In this document: piece by piece, positions 1 to 12,000 of the stretch | Layout: the number at the start of each line of letters is the position of its first letter | Position numbering within the stretch: the first letter of the stretch is position 1 | Origin: Jaapia argillacea MUCL 33604 | Lineage: Eukaryota; Basidiomycota; Agaricomycetes; Jaapiales; Jaapiaceae | Length of the DNA stretch: 38,940 bases | Direction: 5' to 3' | NCBI GenBank assembly: GCA_000697665.1 | Contig: KL197766.1 | Span: 87,077-126,016 of the forward strand | Translations under genes and position numbers: made by a program | The notes under the pieces: model-generated | What the model was told of the DNA's origin: nothing | The model's input: only the letters and a program-made list of their open reading frames with translations | Databases searched by the model: none

Positions 1-591
1 CTACTTTTCCAATAANAACCTTTTTGTGATCTTGTCTTGAGTCCCTCTCAGATGTTGCTCACCCTTGCACTCTCAATCTAAGCTTGTCCTTGTGTCACTC
101 TCTAGTGTCCCCTTAGAATCTGACTGTTTTGGAACTAACTTCCTTTTGTTTTCATGATTTTCAGCTTTTTTTTCCTTCAACTTGTGTTAATGTTTCCTGA
201 ACTTCACATTCTATCTCAACACTTTCTTTCACTTTGTTCCAATCTTATTTTGTTCCAATTAGTTTTTTCCTTTCCTTTTGTTCCTATCCCAACATATCAG
301 TTTTAGTGAAATTCAATTCAATTTCTTTGATTTCCTCTTGTTTTTATTTGTTTTTGTCACACATCTTACAGTTAGTTTCATTGTCTCACGTCCTCCAATT
401 TCCAAATAGTCCCACCCAATTCCTGACATTTTGGACACTCATACAAGTACTTGCCATAGGGCATCCTCTCATCAGGACTGCTCCTCCACTATCACTGTGT
501 TGAGTCGAGTTTCCCTTGTATTCCATTTATTGAAAACATCACTTATTGAACCTTACCAAGTCTGTCACACACATTCCCACATCCCAATGAA
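1..591 (+). repeat. Diverged dispersed repeat, copy A (LTR-derived)
   Basis: This T-rich stretch aligns by eye with about 18648-19228 in the same orientation. Shared blocks include the segment around 100-125, with its GTGTCCCCTTAGAATCT block, and the segments near 340-400 and 410-560. The partner copy carries a TATA-like TATAAAA and an AATAAA just before the homologous part, so the start of this copy probably corresponds to the R/U5 part of an LTR followed by leader sequence. The window starts inside the repeat. Base 16 is an N. Short open frames here are not conserved between the two copies, so no coding sequence is called. Bases 592-730, between this repeat and the gypsy array, hold nothing recognisable. 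Confidence 0.5.
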
Positions 592-726
592 TGATGGTCA
601 AGTAGGTTGTGACTGGGTTTTGTGCAATCCTCAGACAGGTGTCCAAGAAAGCTGGGAGGTTTGGGCTGTATCCACAGGGGCAGAGAATGAGTCTAGGGCA
701 AGCTCAATACCAAGTAAGGTAGAACA

Positions 727-730
727 CTGG
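727..730. repeat. Target-site duplication CTGG, left side of gypsy array
   Basis: CTGG stands directly before the first LTR and again at 13734-13737 directly after the third LTR. There is no such duplication at the middle LTR, so the three-LTR array descends from one insertion. If the terminal A of the LTR is counted as shared, the duplication could be read as five bases (ACTGG). Confidence 0.7.
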
Positions 731-913
731 TGCAGCAGTGGATGCTGCACCCTAGGTTGAGAATGCAAGGGAGAAGTGGTACATATAGGGGTCATTTCCC
801 CTTTGGATTGGCTTAGTCAGCAGGTTGGAAGGATAGGACGAGCATGTATTCGTAGACACAATCATCATCATCTCCTGGCGACTCTAGGTCTAGGGTCAGA
901 TCTGGCTATCCCA
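731..913 (+). repeat. Gypsy LTR 1 (5'-most), 183 bp
   Basis: The LTR starts TGCAGCAGTGG and ends CTATCCCA, so it has the TG...CA ends of LTRs. It differs from the other two LTRs at only two adjacent bases, 766-767, where it has CA and the others have TG. It is very short for a gypsy LTR, and no strong TATA box is visible apart from ACATATA near 780. The interior begins at 914. A TGG that could start a primer-binding site lies three bases further (917), but no tRNA could be assigned. Confidence 0.9.
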
Positions 914-1005
914 TCATGGTGAAGAGAGTGGTATTCTCACACAATCCATAGCCTCATGTCTAGGTGTATCCATTAAGTGGAATCTGGAGTCTCTAGGTGT
1001 CTTAG

Positions 1006-2583
1006 GTCTACACATGTCAGGTTTTAGTCTTCAGTCCTCGAGGATACATCTCAAGGACACGTCCATCAGTCATACTGGCCAGGTACAGTAATCGTAACAC
1101 ACAGGGTCGATTCATCACTCGTAGTCGGAGCTCAACGACCTTATCAACCCCTGTATCTTCACTTCCTGCATCGAGCATTTCTTCACTCTCAACGTCCCCA
1201 GCACAGTCATTTCAAGGCCTTACCCCTGATACGTTCAATATCGAAGATCCTTTCGACCATTCATCACCACCAACTTCCTCTGCACCCATCCTGACAATCG
1301 TACTCCCACTGCACCAGCCAGCTCACCCCCCTCGAAGCCAATTACAAGCAAGACAAACTCGCATGGCTGCCACCGCACTGGAGCCTTTCAAAGGCGACGA
1401 TGACTCAGAAGAAAGTGGTGAGAACTTCATCTGCGCTTTTTTCCGTTTCACAATGGAAGCCGACGACGCCAAGCGACTGGCTATATTCAAACACTTCCTC
1501 TACGCAGGTAGCGTGGCTGACCAATGGTACAAGGCACTCGCACCAGCTAGCTTGGCCTCATGGACCGCATTGGAAGCTGCATTCTTGGTCAGGTGGCCTG
1601 AAGTCAAAGCGGTTGTAAAGGGGGAAGAAGAGTATGTCGAGGAATTAATGGGATTGAGGTTGAAAAAGGAAGATGTGGGAAAGAAGGTAGAAGTGGCTGG
1701 CATAGAGGTCTGGAGTCACGTTGCATGGGCGGACAAAATTTTCAAGCTTGCAGTCGGAGGGAAAATCAGTGGAACGAAAACTTACATCTCCTTAGTACGG
1801 AAGGAGCTACCTGATGTCATCAAAGACAAAGTTTCCTCGAACCACGCCGATTGGGCTCTTTTCACCAAAGCTGCGAGAGACATCGAGATCGAGTACATCA
1901 AGGACAGCACAGTTAAGATCAAGGAGGAGGCAGAGAGAGAGAAGTTGATGGAAGAGCGCCTCAAGTTGTTGGAGTCACCCACAGCTGTGATATGAACTCA
2001 CCTCATGCAAACCTCCCTCAATCCGCCGAGTTCCCCAACCCCCCCACCTCGAGTAGTCGGGTGACCCAATATCGCACAGATAGCTCCATATTGTCAAGGA
2101 ACAGGCCCTATGATCCCGTTACGCCATACAACTCAAGGTCCCATCACTTACCCACCCAACCCCACCAAAGCCGAAAAGGCCGTACTTAAGACCCAACTGG
2201 ACAAACTACCTCACCACCCTGACACCGAGGGAGGATTCGCAGCCTACCAGGCGCAGATCAGAGATTGGGCATGTTGATACGGACAAAATACCCGAGTCGA
2301 TCATACAAAGCCATATCTGCTTTATCCGGGAACTGCAGGAATATGTACTGGCGAGTGCTATCGCCGCACTACTCACGGACACTCCTCAAGCAATTGTCCT
2401 GCTAATTGTGAGCATTCGCTGAATGGCAAAGAGTCTGCCTGGCATTGCATCTGTGGGGCCAATTTAGGACCGTTCTGTCGTAGCACAGTTCACGTCGATC
2501 TTGTAATGGATAACTTTGAAGACTATGATGACAGTTACAGAGGAACTTTCAACCAGGGAAAAGTGGAGGGGCTGTCTGCTTAA
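1006..2583 (+). pseudogene. gag: Gypsy gag, copy 1 (broken by three TGA)
   Basis: The frame is open from just after TAG at 1003 and runs to TAA at 2581. The first in-frame ATG is 1363; the Ser/Thr/Pro-rich stretch before it is in the same frame and probably belonged to the original protein, whose start has been lost. The core after 1363 has the helical Gag pattern (WYKALAP, SWTALEAAFLVRWP) and then a charged coiled region to about 1980. TGA stops lie at 1993, 2062 and 2275. Downstream is a zinc-knuckle relic around 2345-2400, where the first Cys, the GH and the last Cys remain but the second Cys is not seen, followed by a second Cys-rich patch. Pol lies in the -1 frame relative to gag, so a -1 frameshift or an indel would be needed between them. 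Confidence 0.85.
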
Positions 2584-2618
2584 GGCGTGGCGAGACGGCC
2601 CCAAGTTCTTTTGATATC

Positions 2619-5600
2619 ATGGACATGGAGGTCCCCAAGCATGTGGAGGTACTGCCTGGGGACACACAATCATGCCTCGCAGAACTAGTAGAACTTTTGA
2701 ATGTTCCTGATGTATCGGTGACGACTCTTACAATCAACGTTGTTGGTCTGTATTCGGTGGATCCTGAGAGTACTGCGAGACGTGAAGCCAGAGATTCCGC
2801 TGGCACCCCTTTTACTCATCAGGTAATATTCAAGGGGCTAAACGGCGAGGTTGTGAGGGTGAATGGGATATTCGATGATGGCACAATGGTTGCAGCGATG
2901 AGTGAGAAGGTGTATCAGAGGGTGAAGCACAGGCTCGGGAATTGGTCCGCCTTGACAAGGCAGCTCAGGATGGCAGATGGTACTGTTGTGCCGTCAATCG
3001 CAAAGTGGGAAGGAGAAGTCAAGCTGGATGGCATCAGTGCCAGGGGAGAGTTCGAAGTATTCAAAGGAGGAGGGTGGTCCTTCCTCTTCGGCAAACCACT
3101 CCTACAGCAGTTCCAAGCGGTCCATGACTACAATACGGATGAAATTATCGTGAAAGGTGTTGGGGGAACGGCCCTTCTGCAGAGTCGAACACCGCACAAG
3201 GGTACAACATGTCTGGCCATGCTTGTTGAGAATTTTGAAGAATCAGAGATTTTACAGGGGGTTGATGCAACCCCCGCAAGGCAAGTTGACCAAAACCATT
3301 TATCTGAAACCTTGGAGCAGTCTAACACTTCGGGAATCCAAATAGCATCAATCATACCACAAGTTCTCATGAGAATCAGGAACGAGCTGTTGATCCTAGG
3401 AGGACAGCAGGAAAGAACGAGAGGGTGGCGAAACAGAATGAGGCGAGAACAAAGGGAGGTGGTAAAAGGCATGGCAGTATCGGGGAGTATAGAGGAATAT
3501 GTGTGTAAGCTGGAAGGAGCTGTAACCATGGGAAAGCAAGGTTCTGAAATGGGGAGTGTTGAACTCCCCTTGAGGGAAGTTTCGCCGACTGACATCCCAA
3601 TGGATGCAACTATCACTGATGCCATTGAACCAGAACTCGAAACACCCATATGCTGGGTCACGGATGACGAGAATGCTGGCTTCGCTGAGGCAGGCGAAGA
3701 GGTACCTGTCGATGGTCTAGCACTGAATAGCGCCATCTACACGAGAAAAACAGACCCTTTCAATCCACACAGAATCGAAGCCATGATGGAGGCAATCACC
3801 ATCAGATTGGATCTGACACTAGACCGACGCAGGCAGGTGACGAGCCTCCTTCGTGATCATGCAGATTGCTTTGCCCTATCAGTCAGCGAGGTCACAAGTG
3901 TAGAAGGAGCCGTTCACAAATTGAACATACCCAAGGGTGCAGTGTTCAGTCAGCGTGTTCACCAGCGACCACTAACACCCCCTCAATGGCAGTATTTGAA
4001 CAAGAAGATTGATGAAATGCTGGAAGCTGGGGTAATTGAAGCATGCGAACCTGGTGAGGTCAAGTGTGTGTCACCCACAACATTGGCACAGAAGGCTCAT
4101 GAAGGGGTTGGGTTGTCCCTTGAGGAGCTACAACACTGAGTCAATGACCAATGCCTTGAAGGTGTGCTGGAACCCTCCTTCGACCTACCTCCGAGACCTT
4201 GCACAAGCCTTGAAACTAGGAGCCCTACATCAGACCCAAAGTGGAGAATCTGTCAAAATTATGGCAAGATCAATAAGGTCACAGAGGTCGCACCAATGCC
4301 ACAGGGAGACATCCGCACGAAACAGCAGCGCCTTAGTGGCCATCGATGGATCTTGCTGTTCGATTTCGCATCTGGCTTCTACGCTGTTACTGTGGACAAA
4401 GCTGCTTGACCGTACACAGCATTTTATGTTGAAGGTCATGGTTATTTCTGGTATGCCAAAATGCCTTTTGGCCTCATGGGTGCCCCATCAACCTTTGCCC
4501 ATATGACAGCAACACACCTACACGATTTACTCTCCCAAGACGTGCTTGAAATCTTCGTGGATGATGGAGGAGCTGCGTCAGACAAATTCGAAGACATGAT
4601 GTCAAAGCTACGGGCAATTCTCACTTGAGTCCAGGAAAGGGGACTATCACTCTCAGTGACGAAGTCTGAATTCTTTGTTACCGAAGGCGTTTTCGCAGGC
4701 ACAACAGTTGGACCCCAGGGTATTACACCCGACCTGGCAAAGTTGACTGCAATTGTTGACTGGAAGCAACCACGAGACGCCCTCAACTTGTGCTCCTTCC
4801 TGGGTATCACAGGACACTTCTGAGACCTCATCAAAGGGTATTCCAGGATAGAAGGACCTCTGCGAGACCTCATCAGAGCGGTGGAACTCCCACCAAATTA
4901 TACCAAGGCAAGCTACCGTCAAGCAATGCAATCACACGGCCTCAACTCAGTGTGGGCAAAACGGCATTCCGAAGCATTTCTTGGACTCAAAGCAGCACTC
5001 ATGTCTGAACCTGTACTCCGAGGGCCGAGATGGGATGGTACCCCATTTATCATAACAACTGATGGGTGTAAAGAAGGGTTCGCAGGTGTTCTCGCACAGA
5101 GATCCAAGGTCACACTCCCCAATGGTTGCACAGTCGAAAAATTATACCCGATCACATTTGCCTCAAAGTGAACATCTCGGGCTGAGGAGAAATACAAACC
5201 ATTCCTCCTGGAGTTTGCTGCTCTCAAATTTGCACTCGATAAGTTTTCAGGCATAATATGGGGTTTCCCTGTTGAAATCAAAACCAATTGCCAAGCACTG
5301 CGGGACATTCTCTTGAACGACAAGCTAAACGCTGCACATGCCCGATGGAGAGATGGTATTCTAGCGCACCAAATTATTGACGTTCGACACGTCCCAGGTA
5401 GGATCAACATAGTCGCAGACGGCTTGAGCTGAATGTGGGAAGGAGTACCAAGGATCACCGGCGACGGTAGTGAGTGGGACGTTTGTGAAGATTGGGAGGC
5501 GGAGTCAGGGTTGGTACACGATGTCTTTCAGGTAGAGGCATCATCAGTGATGAGTGCATTGCTGGTGAGGTTCGAAAAGGAGCCACTATTTGTCGAGGTC

Positions 5601-7073
5601 ATTGAAGCATTAGCACAACTCAACCAGGGGAAGGATGCGCGGGAGCAACAACAAGCCAGGCATAGGGCCTCCCAATACATGATTGAGGAAGGGAAGTTGT
5701 GGAGGGTGAACGGAGGTACAGGTACGAGAGCACGGTCACGAACAGAGTGTGTTACAAAGGTAGAGGCAGTGGAGTTGGCAAAGAAGCAGCACTTAGAGGG
5801 AGGTCACTGGCACCGCGATGCCATTAAAATGGCACTCATTGATAAATTCCACAGTCCACGTCTCAACGAAATGATCATGGAAGGTATCAAGGACTGTCCG
5901 AAGTGCAAGAACTTCGGCGGAACGCACCTACATGCGCTGCTTAACCCAATTACAAGGCGTCACGCATTTGAACTGCTCGTTGGCGATTACCTCTCACTCC
6001 CAGTTGGCAAAGGGGGTTACCACACACTCGGCGTCTACCTCGATTGCTACTTGCAAAATCTATGGGCTTTTAAATACAAGACTGCAGGTAGTGGCAAGAC
6101 GACAGTCAGCGGTCTCTCGCAGATATTCGGTCCATTCATCGCCTCAGAGACCTTCATGACCAACGGTGGCAAGCACTTCAATAACGAAGAAGTCCGTGCA
6201 TTTTGCAAGCAGTGGAACACAAACCACCACGTTGTCGCAGCCTATTCACTGTGGATCAATGGACTCTGTGAAGGTGCAAATAAACTTCTGCTCCATGTCT
6301 TAAAACGACTCTGCACGCCGGACCTCGGTGAGGATGAGGACAGCGAAGAAGGTTGGCAGAGTCTCCTGAAGAATTGGCCAGACCATTTGGACGAGGTGGT
6401 CCACGCTCTTAATTCTCACATCCTTCCAGCATTGAAGTTCACTCTGAAGGAATTACTACTGGGCTTGGTAATCAACACACCACCAACTCCCCTCAAGGAC
6501 AGTACCTCAGTCTTGAAGCTGGCGGATGTCAATGTACAGATGGCATATGTTGCTCAACAAAGGCTCGATGGTTACGAGGCTGCTGTCATGCATGCAGTGA
6601 AACAGAAGGCCAGGTTCGACAGGAGAGTTCTAAACTCGAGCAAGGGCGAGGTCACCTTCAGCAAAGGCCAACTGGTTCAAGTCTACTGTAGCGATCTTGA
6701 CTACACCTTCAAAACGGAGTGGAAACTACTCCCAAAGTGGTCGGTACCAAGGAGGATCATGGAGTGACTAACAAATTCATACAGACTCTCAACTCTAGAA
6801 GGGGTTTCTCTTAACGGGGAATTCAATGCGCGACGACTGAGGGAGTTCACGCCAAGGGAGGGAACAAAGCTGGCTGAGGCACAGAGGGAGGTGGAGCGGA
6901 AGCTGAAGGAGGAGCAGAAGGAGGAAGAGGAGGAAGGGGAAGATCACAATGAAGATGAAGAGAGGAGGAATAGGAGGGAAGAGGAGGAGGAGGAGGAGGA
7001 GGAGGTAGCGGTGGAGAACGAGACGAGAAGCGAAGGGAGAGGGGTTGAGACCAGTGGTGTTGGATGTGAGTGA
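2619..7073 (+). pseudogene. pol: Gypsy pol, copy 1: protease-RT-RNase H-integrase, seven in-frame TGA
   Basis: One frame runs from 2619 (open back to 2532) to TGA at 7071. It is interrupted only by TGA at 4137, 4407, 4626, 4821, 5169, 5430 and 6765. Residues 85-90 (FDDGTM) and the later FGKPLL mark a retropepsin-like domain. RT runs from about 3820 to 4900, with FVDD at 4554-4565. RNase H follows, with its first Asp at 5061 (TTDG). Integrase starts near 5433 with a His/Cys zinc domain (H120, H125 and CPKC at 155-158 of that segment). Its catalytic triad sits at 5985 (Asp), 6162 (Asn in place of Asp) and 6270 (Glu), with the usual 35-residue spacing between the last two. The C-terminal tail is Glu-rich and encoded by a GAG run. 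By family knowledge, several of the TGAs stand where Arg is usual. The Asn and the stops make the element dead. Confidence 0.92.
6948..7004 (+). repeat. Purine-rich GAG/GGA microsatellite in the pol tail (also at 13358-13414)
   Basis: This is a nearly pure run of GAG-type triplets, in frame with pol, giving a poly-Glu tract. It is the same length in both tandem copies. The opposite strand reads as a Leu-rich open frame, which is only a by-product of the triplet run. Confidence 0.8.
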
Positions 7074-7128
7074 GCTTATGGATGTGGAATGAGGGAGGTT
7101 TCGGAGTGACAAGGACATTGCTTTTTTT

Positions 7129-7140
7129 GAAGGGGGCACA
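7129..7140 (+). other. Polypurine tract before gypsy LTR 2
   Basis: GAAGGGGGCACA directly precedes the second LTR, and the same bases precede the third (13539-13550). A purine run ending at the LTR boundary is the expected plus-strand priming site. It also confirms the LTR start at TGCAGCAG. Confidence 0.7.
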
Positions 7141-7323
7141 TGCAGCAGTGGATGCTGCACCCTAGGTTGAGAATGTGAGGGAGAAGTGGTACATATAGGG
7201 GTCATTTCCCCTTTGGATTGGCTTAGTCAGCAGGTTGGAAGGATAGGACGAGCATGTATTCGTAGACACAATCATCATCATCTCCTGGCGACTCTAGGTC
7301 TAGGGTCAGATCTGGCTATCCCA
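7141..7323 (+). repeat. Gypsy LTR 2 (shared middle LTR)
   Basis: It is 183 bp, identical to LTR 3, and differs from LTR 1 by TG for CA at its bases 36-37. It serves as the 3' LTR of copy 1 and the 5' LTR of copy 2. It is followed by the same interior sequence as LTR 1 and has no target duplication of its own. Confidence 0.9.
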
Positions 7324-7415
7324 TCATGGTGAAGAGAGTGGTATTCTCACACAATCCATAGCCTCATGTCTAGGTGTATCCATTAAGTGGAATCTGGAGT
7401 CTCTAGGTGTCTTAG

Positions 7416-8993
7416 GTCTACACATGTCAGGTTTTAGTCTTCAGTCCTCGAGGATACATCTCAAGGACACGTCCATCAGTCATACTGGCCAGGTACAGTA
7501 ATCGTAACACACAGGGTCGATTCATCACTCGTAGTCGGAGCTCAACGACCTTATCAACCCCTGTATCTTCACTTCCTGCATCGAGCATTTCTTCACTCTC
7601 AACGTCCCCAGCACAGTCATTTCAAGGCCTTACCCCTGATACGTTCAATATCGAAGATCCTTTCGACCATTCATCACCACCAACTTCCTCTGCACCCATC
7701 CTGACAATCGTACTCCCACTGCACCAGCCAGCTCACCCCCCTCGAAGCCAATTACAAGCAAGACAAACTCGCATGGCTGCCACCGCACTGGAGCCTTTCA
7801 AAGGCGACGATGACTCAGAAGAAAGTGGTGAGAACTTCATCTGCGCTTTTTTCCGTTTCACAATGGAAGCCGACGACGCCAAGCGACTGGCTATATTCAA
7901 ACACTTCCTCTACGCAGGTAGCGTGGCTGACCAATGGTACAAGGCACTCGCACCAGCTAGCTTGGCCTCATGGACCGCATTGGAAGCTGCATTCTTGGTC
8001 AGGTGGCCTGAAGTCAAAGCGGTTGTAAAGGGGGAAGAAGAGTATGTCGAGGAATTAATGGGATTGAGGTTGAAAAAGGAAGATGTGGGAAAGAAGGTAG
8101 AAGTGGCTGGCATAGAGGTCTGGAGTCACGTTGCATGGGCGGACAAAATTTTCAAGCTTGCAGTCGGAGGGAAAATCAGTGGAACGAAAACTTACATCTC
8201 CTTAGTACGGAAGGAGCTACCTGATGTCATCAAAGACAAAGTTTCCTCGAACCACGCCGATTGGGCTCTTTTCACCAAAGCTGCGAGAGACATCGAGATC
8301 GAGTACATCAAGGACAGCACAGTTAAGATCAAGGAGGAGGCAGAGAGAGAGAAGTTGATGGAAGAGCGCCTCAAGTTGTTGGAGTCACCCACAGCTGTGA
8401 TATGAACTCACCTCATGCAAACCTCCCTCAATCCGCCGAGTTCCCCAACCCCCCCACCTCGAGTAGTCGGGTGACCCAATATCGCACAGATAGCTCCATA
8501 TTGTCAAGGAACAGGCCCTATGATCCCGTTACGCCATACAACTCAAGGTCCCATCACTTACCCACCCAACCCCACCAAAGCCGAAAAGGCCGTACTTAAG
8601 ACCCAACTGGACAAACTACCTCACCACCCTGACACCGAGGGAGGATTCGCAGCCTACCAGGCGCAGATCAGAGATTGGGCATGTTGATACGGACAAAATA
8701 CCCGAGTCGATCATACAAAGCCATATCTGCTTTATCCGGGAACTGCAGGAATATGTACTGGCGAGTGCTATCGCCGCACTACTCACGGACACTCCTCAAG
8801 CAATTGTCCTGCTAATTGTGAGCATTCGCTGAATGGCAAAGAGTCTGCCTGGCATTGCATCTGTGGGGCCAATTTAGGACCGTTCTGTCGTAGCACAGTT
8901 CACGTCGATCTTGTAATGGATAACTTTGAAGACTATGATGACAGTTACAGAGGAACTTTCAACCAGGGAAAAGTGGAGGGGCTGTCTGCTTAA
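7416..8993 (+). pseudogene. gag: Gypsy gag, copy 2 (identical to copy 1)
   Basis: This is the same frame as copy 1, shifted by 6410 bp. The first ATG is 7773, TGA stops are at 8403, 8472 and 8685, and the terminal TAA is at 8991. I saw no base difference from copy 1. Because old nonsense changes are shared, this copy was made by duplicating an already dead element rather than by a second insertion. Confidence 0.85.
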
Positions 8994-9028
8994 GGCGTGG
9001 CGAGACGGCCCCAAGTTCTTTTGATATC

Positions 9029-12000
9029 ATGGACATGGAGGTCCCCAAGCATGTGGAGGTACTGCCTGGGGACACACAATCATGCCTCGCAGAACTAGTA
9101 GAACTTTTGAATGTTCCTGATGTATCGGTGACGACTCTTACAATCAACGTTGTTGGTCTGTATTCGGTGGATCCTGAGAGTACTGCGAGACGTGAAGCCA
9201 GAGATTCCGCTGGCACCCCTTTTACTCATCAGGTAATATTCAAGGGGCTAAACGGCGAGGTTGTGAGGGTGAATGGGATATTCGATGATGGCACAATGGT
9301 TGCAGCGATGAGTGAGAAGGTGTATCAGAGGGTGAAGCACAGGCTCGGGAATTGGTCCGCCTTGACAAGGCAGCTCAGGATGGCAGATGGTACTGTTGTG
9401 CCGTCAATCGCAAAGTGGGAAGGAGAAGTCAAGCTGGATGGCATCAGTGCCAGGGGAGAGTTCGAAGTATTCAAAGGAGGAGGGTGGTCCTTCCTCTTCG
9501 GCAAACCACTCCTACAGCAGTTCCAAGCGGTCCATGACTACAATACGGATGAAATTATCGTGAAAGGTGTTGGGGGAACGGCCCTTCTGCAGAGTCGAAC
9601 ACCGCACAAGGGTACAACATGTCTGGCCATGCTTGTTGAGAATTTTGAAGAATCAGAGATTTTACAGGGGGTTGATGCAACCCCCGCAAGGCAAGTTGAC
9701 CAAAACCATTTATCTGAAACCTTGGAGCAGTCTAACACTTCGGGAATCCAAATAGCATCAATCATACCACAAGTTCTCATGAGAATCAGGAACGAGCTGT
9801 TGATCCTAGGAGGACAGCAGGAAAGAACGAGAGGGTGGCGAAACAGAATGAGGCGAGAACAAAGGGAGGTGGTAAAAGGCATGGCAGTATCGGGGAGTAT
9901 AGAGGAATATGTGTGTAAGCTGGAAGGAGCTGTAACCATGGGAAAGCAAGGTTCTGAAATGGGGAGTGTTGAACTCCCCTTGAGGGAAGTTTCGCCGACT
10001 GACATCCCAATGGATGCAACTATCACTGATGCCATTGAACCAGAACTCGAAACACCCATATGCTGGGTCACGGATGACGAGAATGCTGGCTTCGCTGAGG
10101 CAGGCGAAGAGGTACCTGTCGATGGTCTAGCACTGAATAGCGCCATCTACACGAGAAAAACAGACCCTTTCAATCCACACAGAATCGAAGCCATGATGGA
10201 GGCAATCACCATCAGATTGGATCTGACACTAGACCGACGCAGGCAGGTGACGAGCCTCCTTCGTGATCATGCAGATTGCTTTGCCCTATCAGTCAGCGAG
10301 GTCACAAGTGTAGAAGGAGCCGTTCACAAATTGAACATACCCAAGGGTGCAGTGTTCAGTCAGCGTGTTCACCAGCGACCACTAACACCCCCTCAATGGC
10401 AGTATTTGAACAAGAAGATTGATGAAATGCTGGAAGCTGGGGTAATTGAAGCATGCGAACCTGGTGAGGTCAAGTGTGTGTCACCCACAACATTGGCACA
10501 GAAGGCTCATGAAGGGGTTGGGTTGTCCCTTGAGGAGCTACAACACTGAGTCAATGACCAATGCCTTGAAGGTGTGCTGGAACCCTCCTTCGACCTACCT
10601 CCGAGACCTTGCACAAGCCTTGAAACTAGGAGCCCTACATCAGACCCAAAGTGGAGAATCTGTCAAAATTATGGCAAGATCAATAAGGTCACAGAGGTCG
10701 CACCAATGCCACAGGGAGACATCCGCACGAAACAGCAGCGCCTTAGTGGCCATCGATGGATCTTGCTGTTCGATTTCGCATCTGGCTTCTACGCTGTTAC
10801 TGTGGACAAAGCTGCTTGACCGTACACAGCATTTTATGTTGAAGGTCATGGTTATTTCTGGTATGCCAAAATGCCTTTTGGCCTCATGGGTGCCCCATCA
10901 ACCTTTGCCCATATGACAGCAACACACCTACACGATTTACTCTCCCAAGACGTGCTTGAAATCTTCGTGGATGATGGAGGAGCTGCGTCAGACAAATTCG
11001 AAGACATGATGTCAAAGCTACGGGCAATTCTCACTTGAGTCCAGGAAAGGGGACTATCACTCTCAGTGACGAAGTCTGAATTCTTTGTTACCGAAGGCGT
11101 TTTCGCAGGCACAACAGTTGGACCCCAGGGTATTACACCCGACCTGGCAAAGTTGACTGCAATTGTTGACTGGAAGCAACCACGAGACGCCCTCAACTTG
11201 TGCTCCTTCCTGGGTATCACAGGACACTTCTGAGACCTCATCAAAGGGTATTCCAGGATAGAAGGACCTCTGCGAGACCTCATCAGAGCGGTGGAACTCC
11301 CACCAAATTATACCAAGGCAAGCTACCGTCAAGCAATGCAATCACACGGCCTCAACTCAGTGTGGGCAAAACGGCATTCCGAAGCATTTCTTGGACTCAA
11401 AGCAGCACTCATGTCTGAACCTGTACTCCGAGGGCCGAGATGGGATGGTACCCCATTTATCATAACAACTGATGGGTGTAAAGAAGGGTTCGCAGGTGTT
11501 CTCGCACAGAGATCCAAGGTCACACTCCCCAATGGTTGCACAGTCGAAAAATTATACCCGATCACATTTGCCTCAAAGTGAACATCTCGGGCTGAGGAGA
11601 AATACAAACCATTCCTCCTGGAGTTTGCTGCTCTCAAATTTGCACTCGATAAGTTTTCAGGCATAATATGGGGTTTCCCTGTTGAAATCAAAACCAATTG
11701 CCAAGCACTGCGGGACATTCTCTTGAACGACAAGCTAAACGCTGCACATGCCCGATGGAGAGATGGTATTCTAGCGCACCAAATTATTGACGTTCGACAC
11801 GTCCCAGGTAGGATCAACATAGTCGCAGACGGCTTGAGCTGAATGTGGGAAGGAGTACCAAGGATCACCGGCGACGGTAGTGAGTGGGACGTTTGTGAAG
11901 ATTGGGAGGCGGAGTCAGGGTTGGTACACGATGTCTTTCAGGTAGAGGCATCATCAGTGATGAGTGCATTGCTGGTGAGGTTCGAAAAGGAGCCACTATT

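Noticed and set aside
914-940. Gypsy primer-binding site starting TGG at 917
   Set aside because: Position is suitable, but I could not match the following bases to a tRNA 3' end, so no call was made.
3128-3736. 202-codon minus-strand frame inside gypsy pol (and its twin at 9538-10146)
   Set aside because: It is antisense to a clearly coding part of pol and has Ser-rich composition expected from reverse reading.
6795-7205. 136-codon Leu-rich minus-strand frame at the pol end (twin at 13205-13615)
   Set aside because: It arises from the reverse of the GAG triplet run and crosses the LTR boundary.
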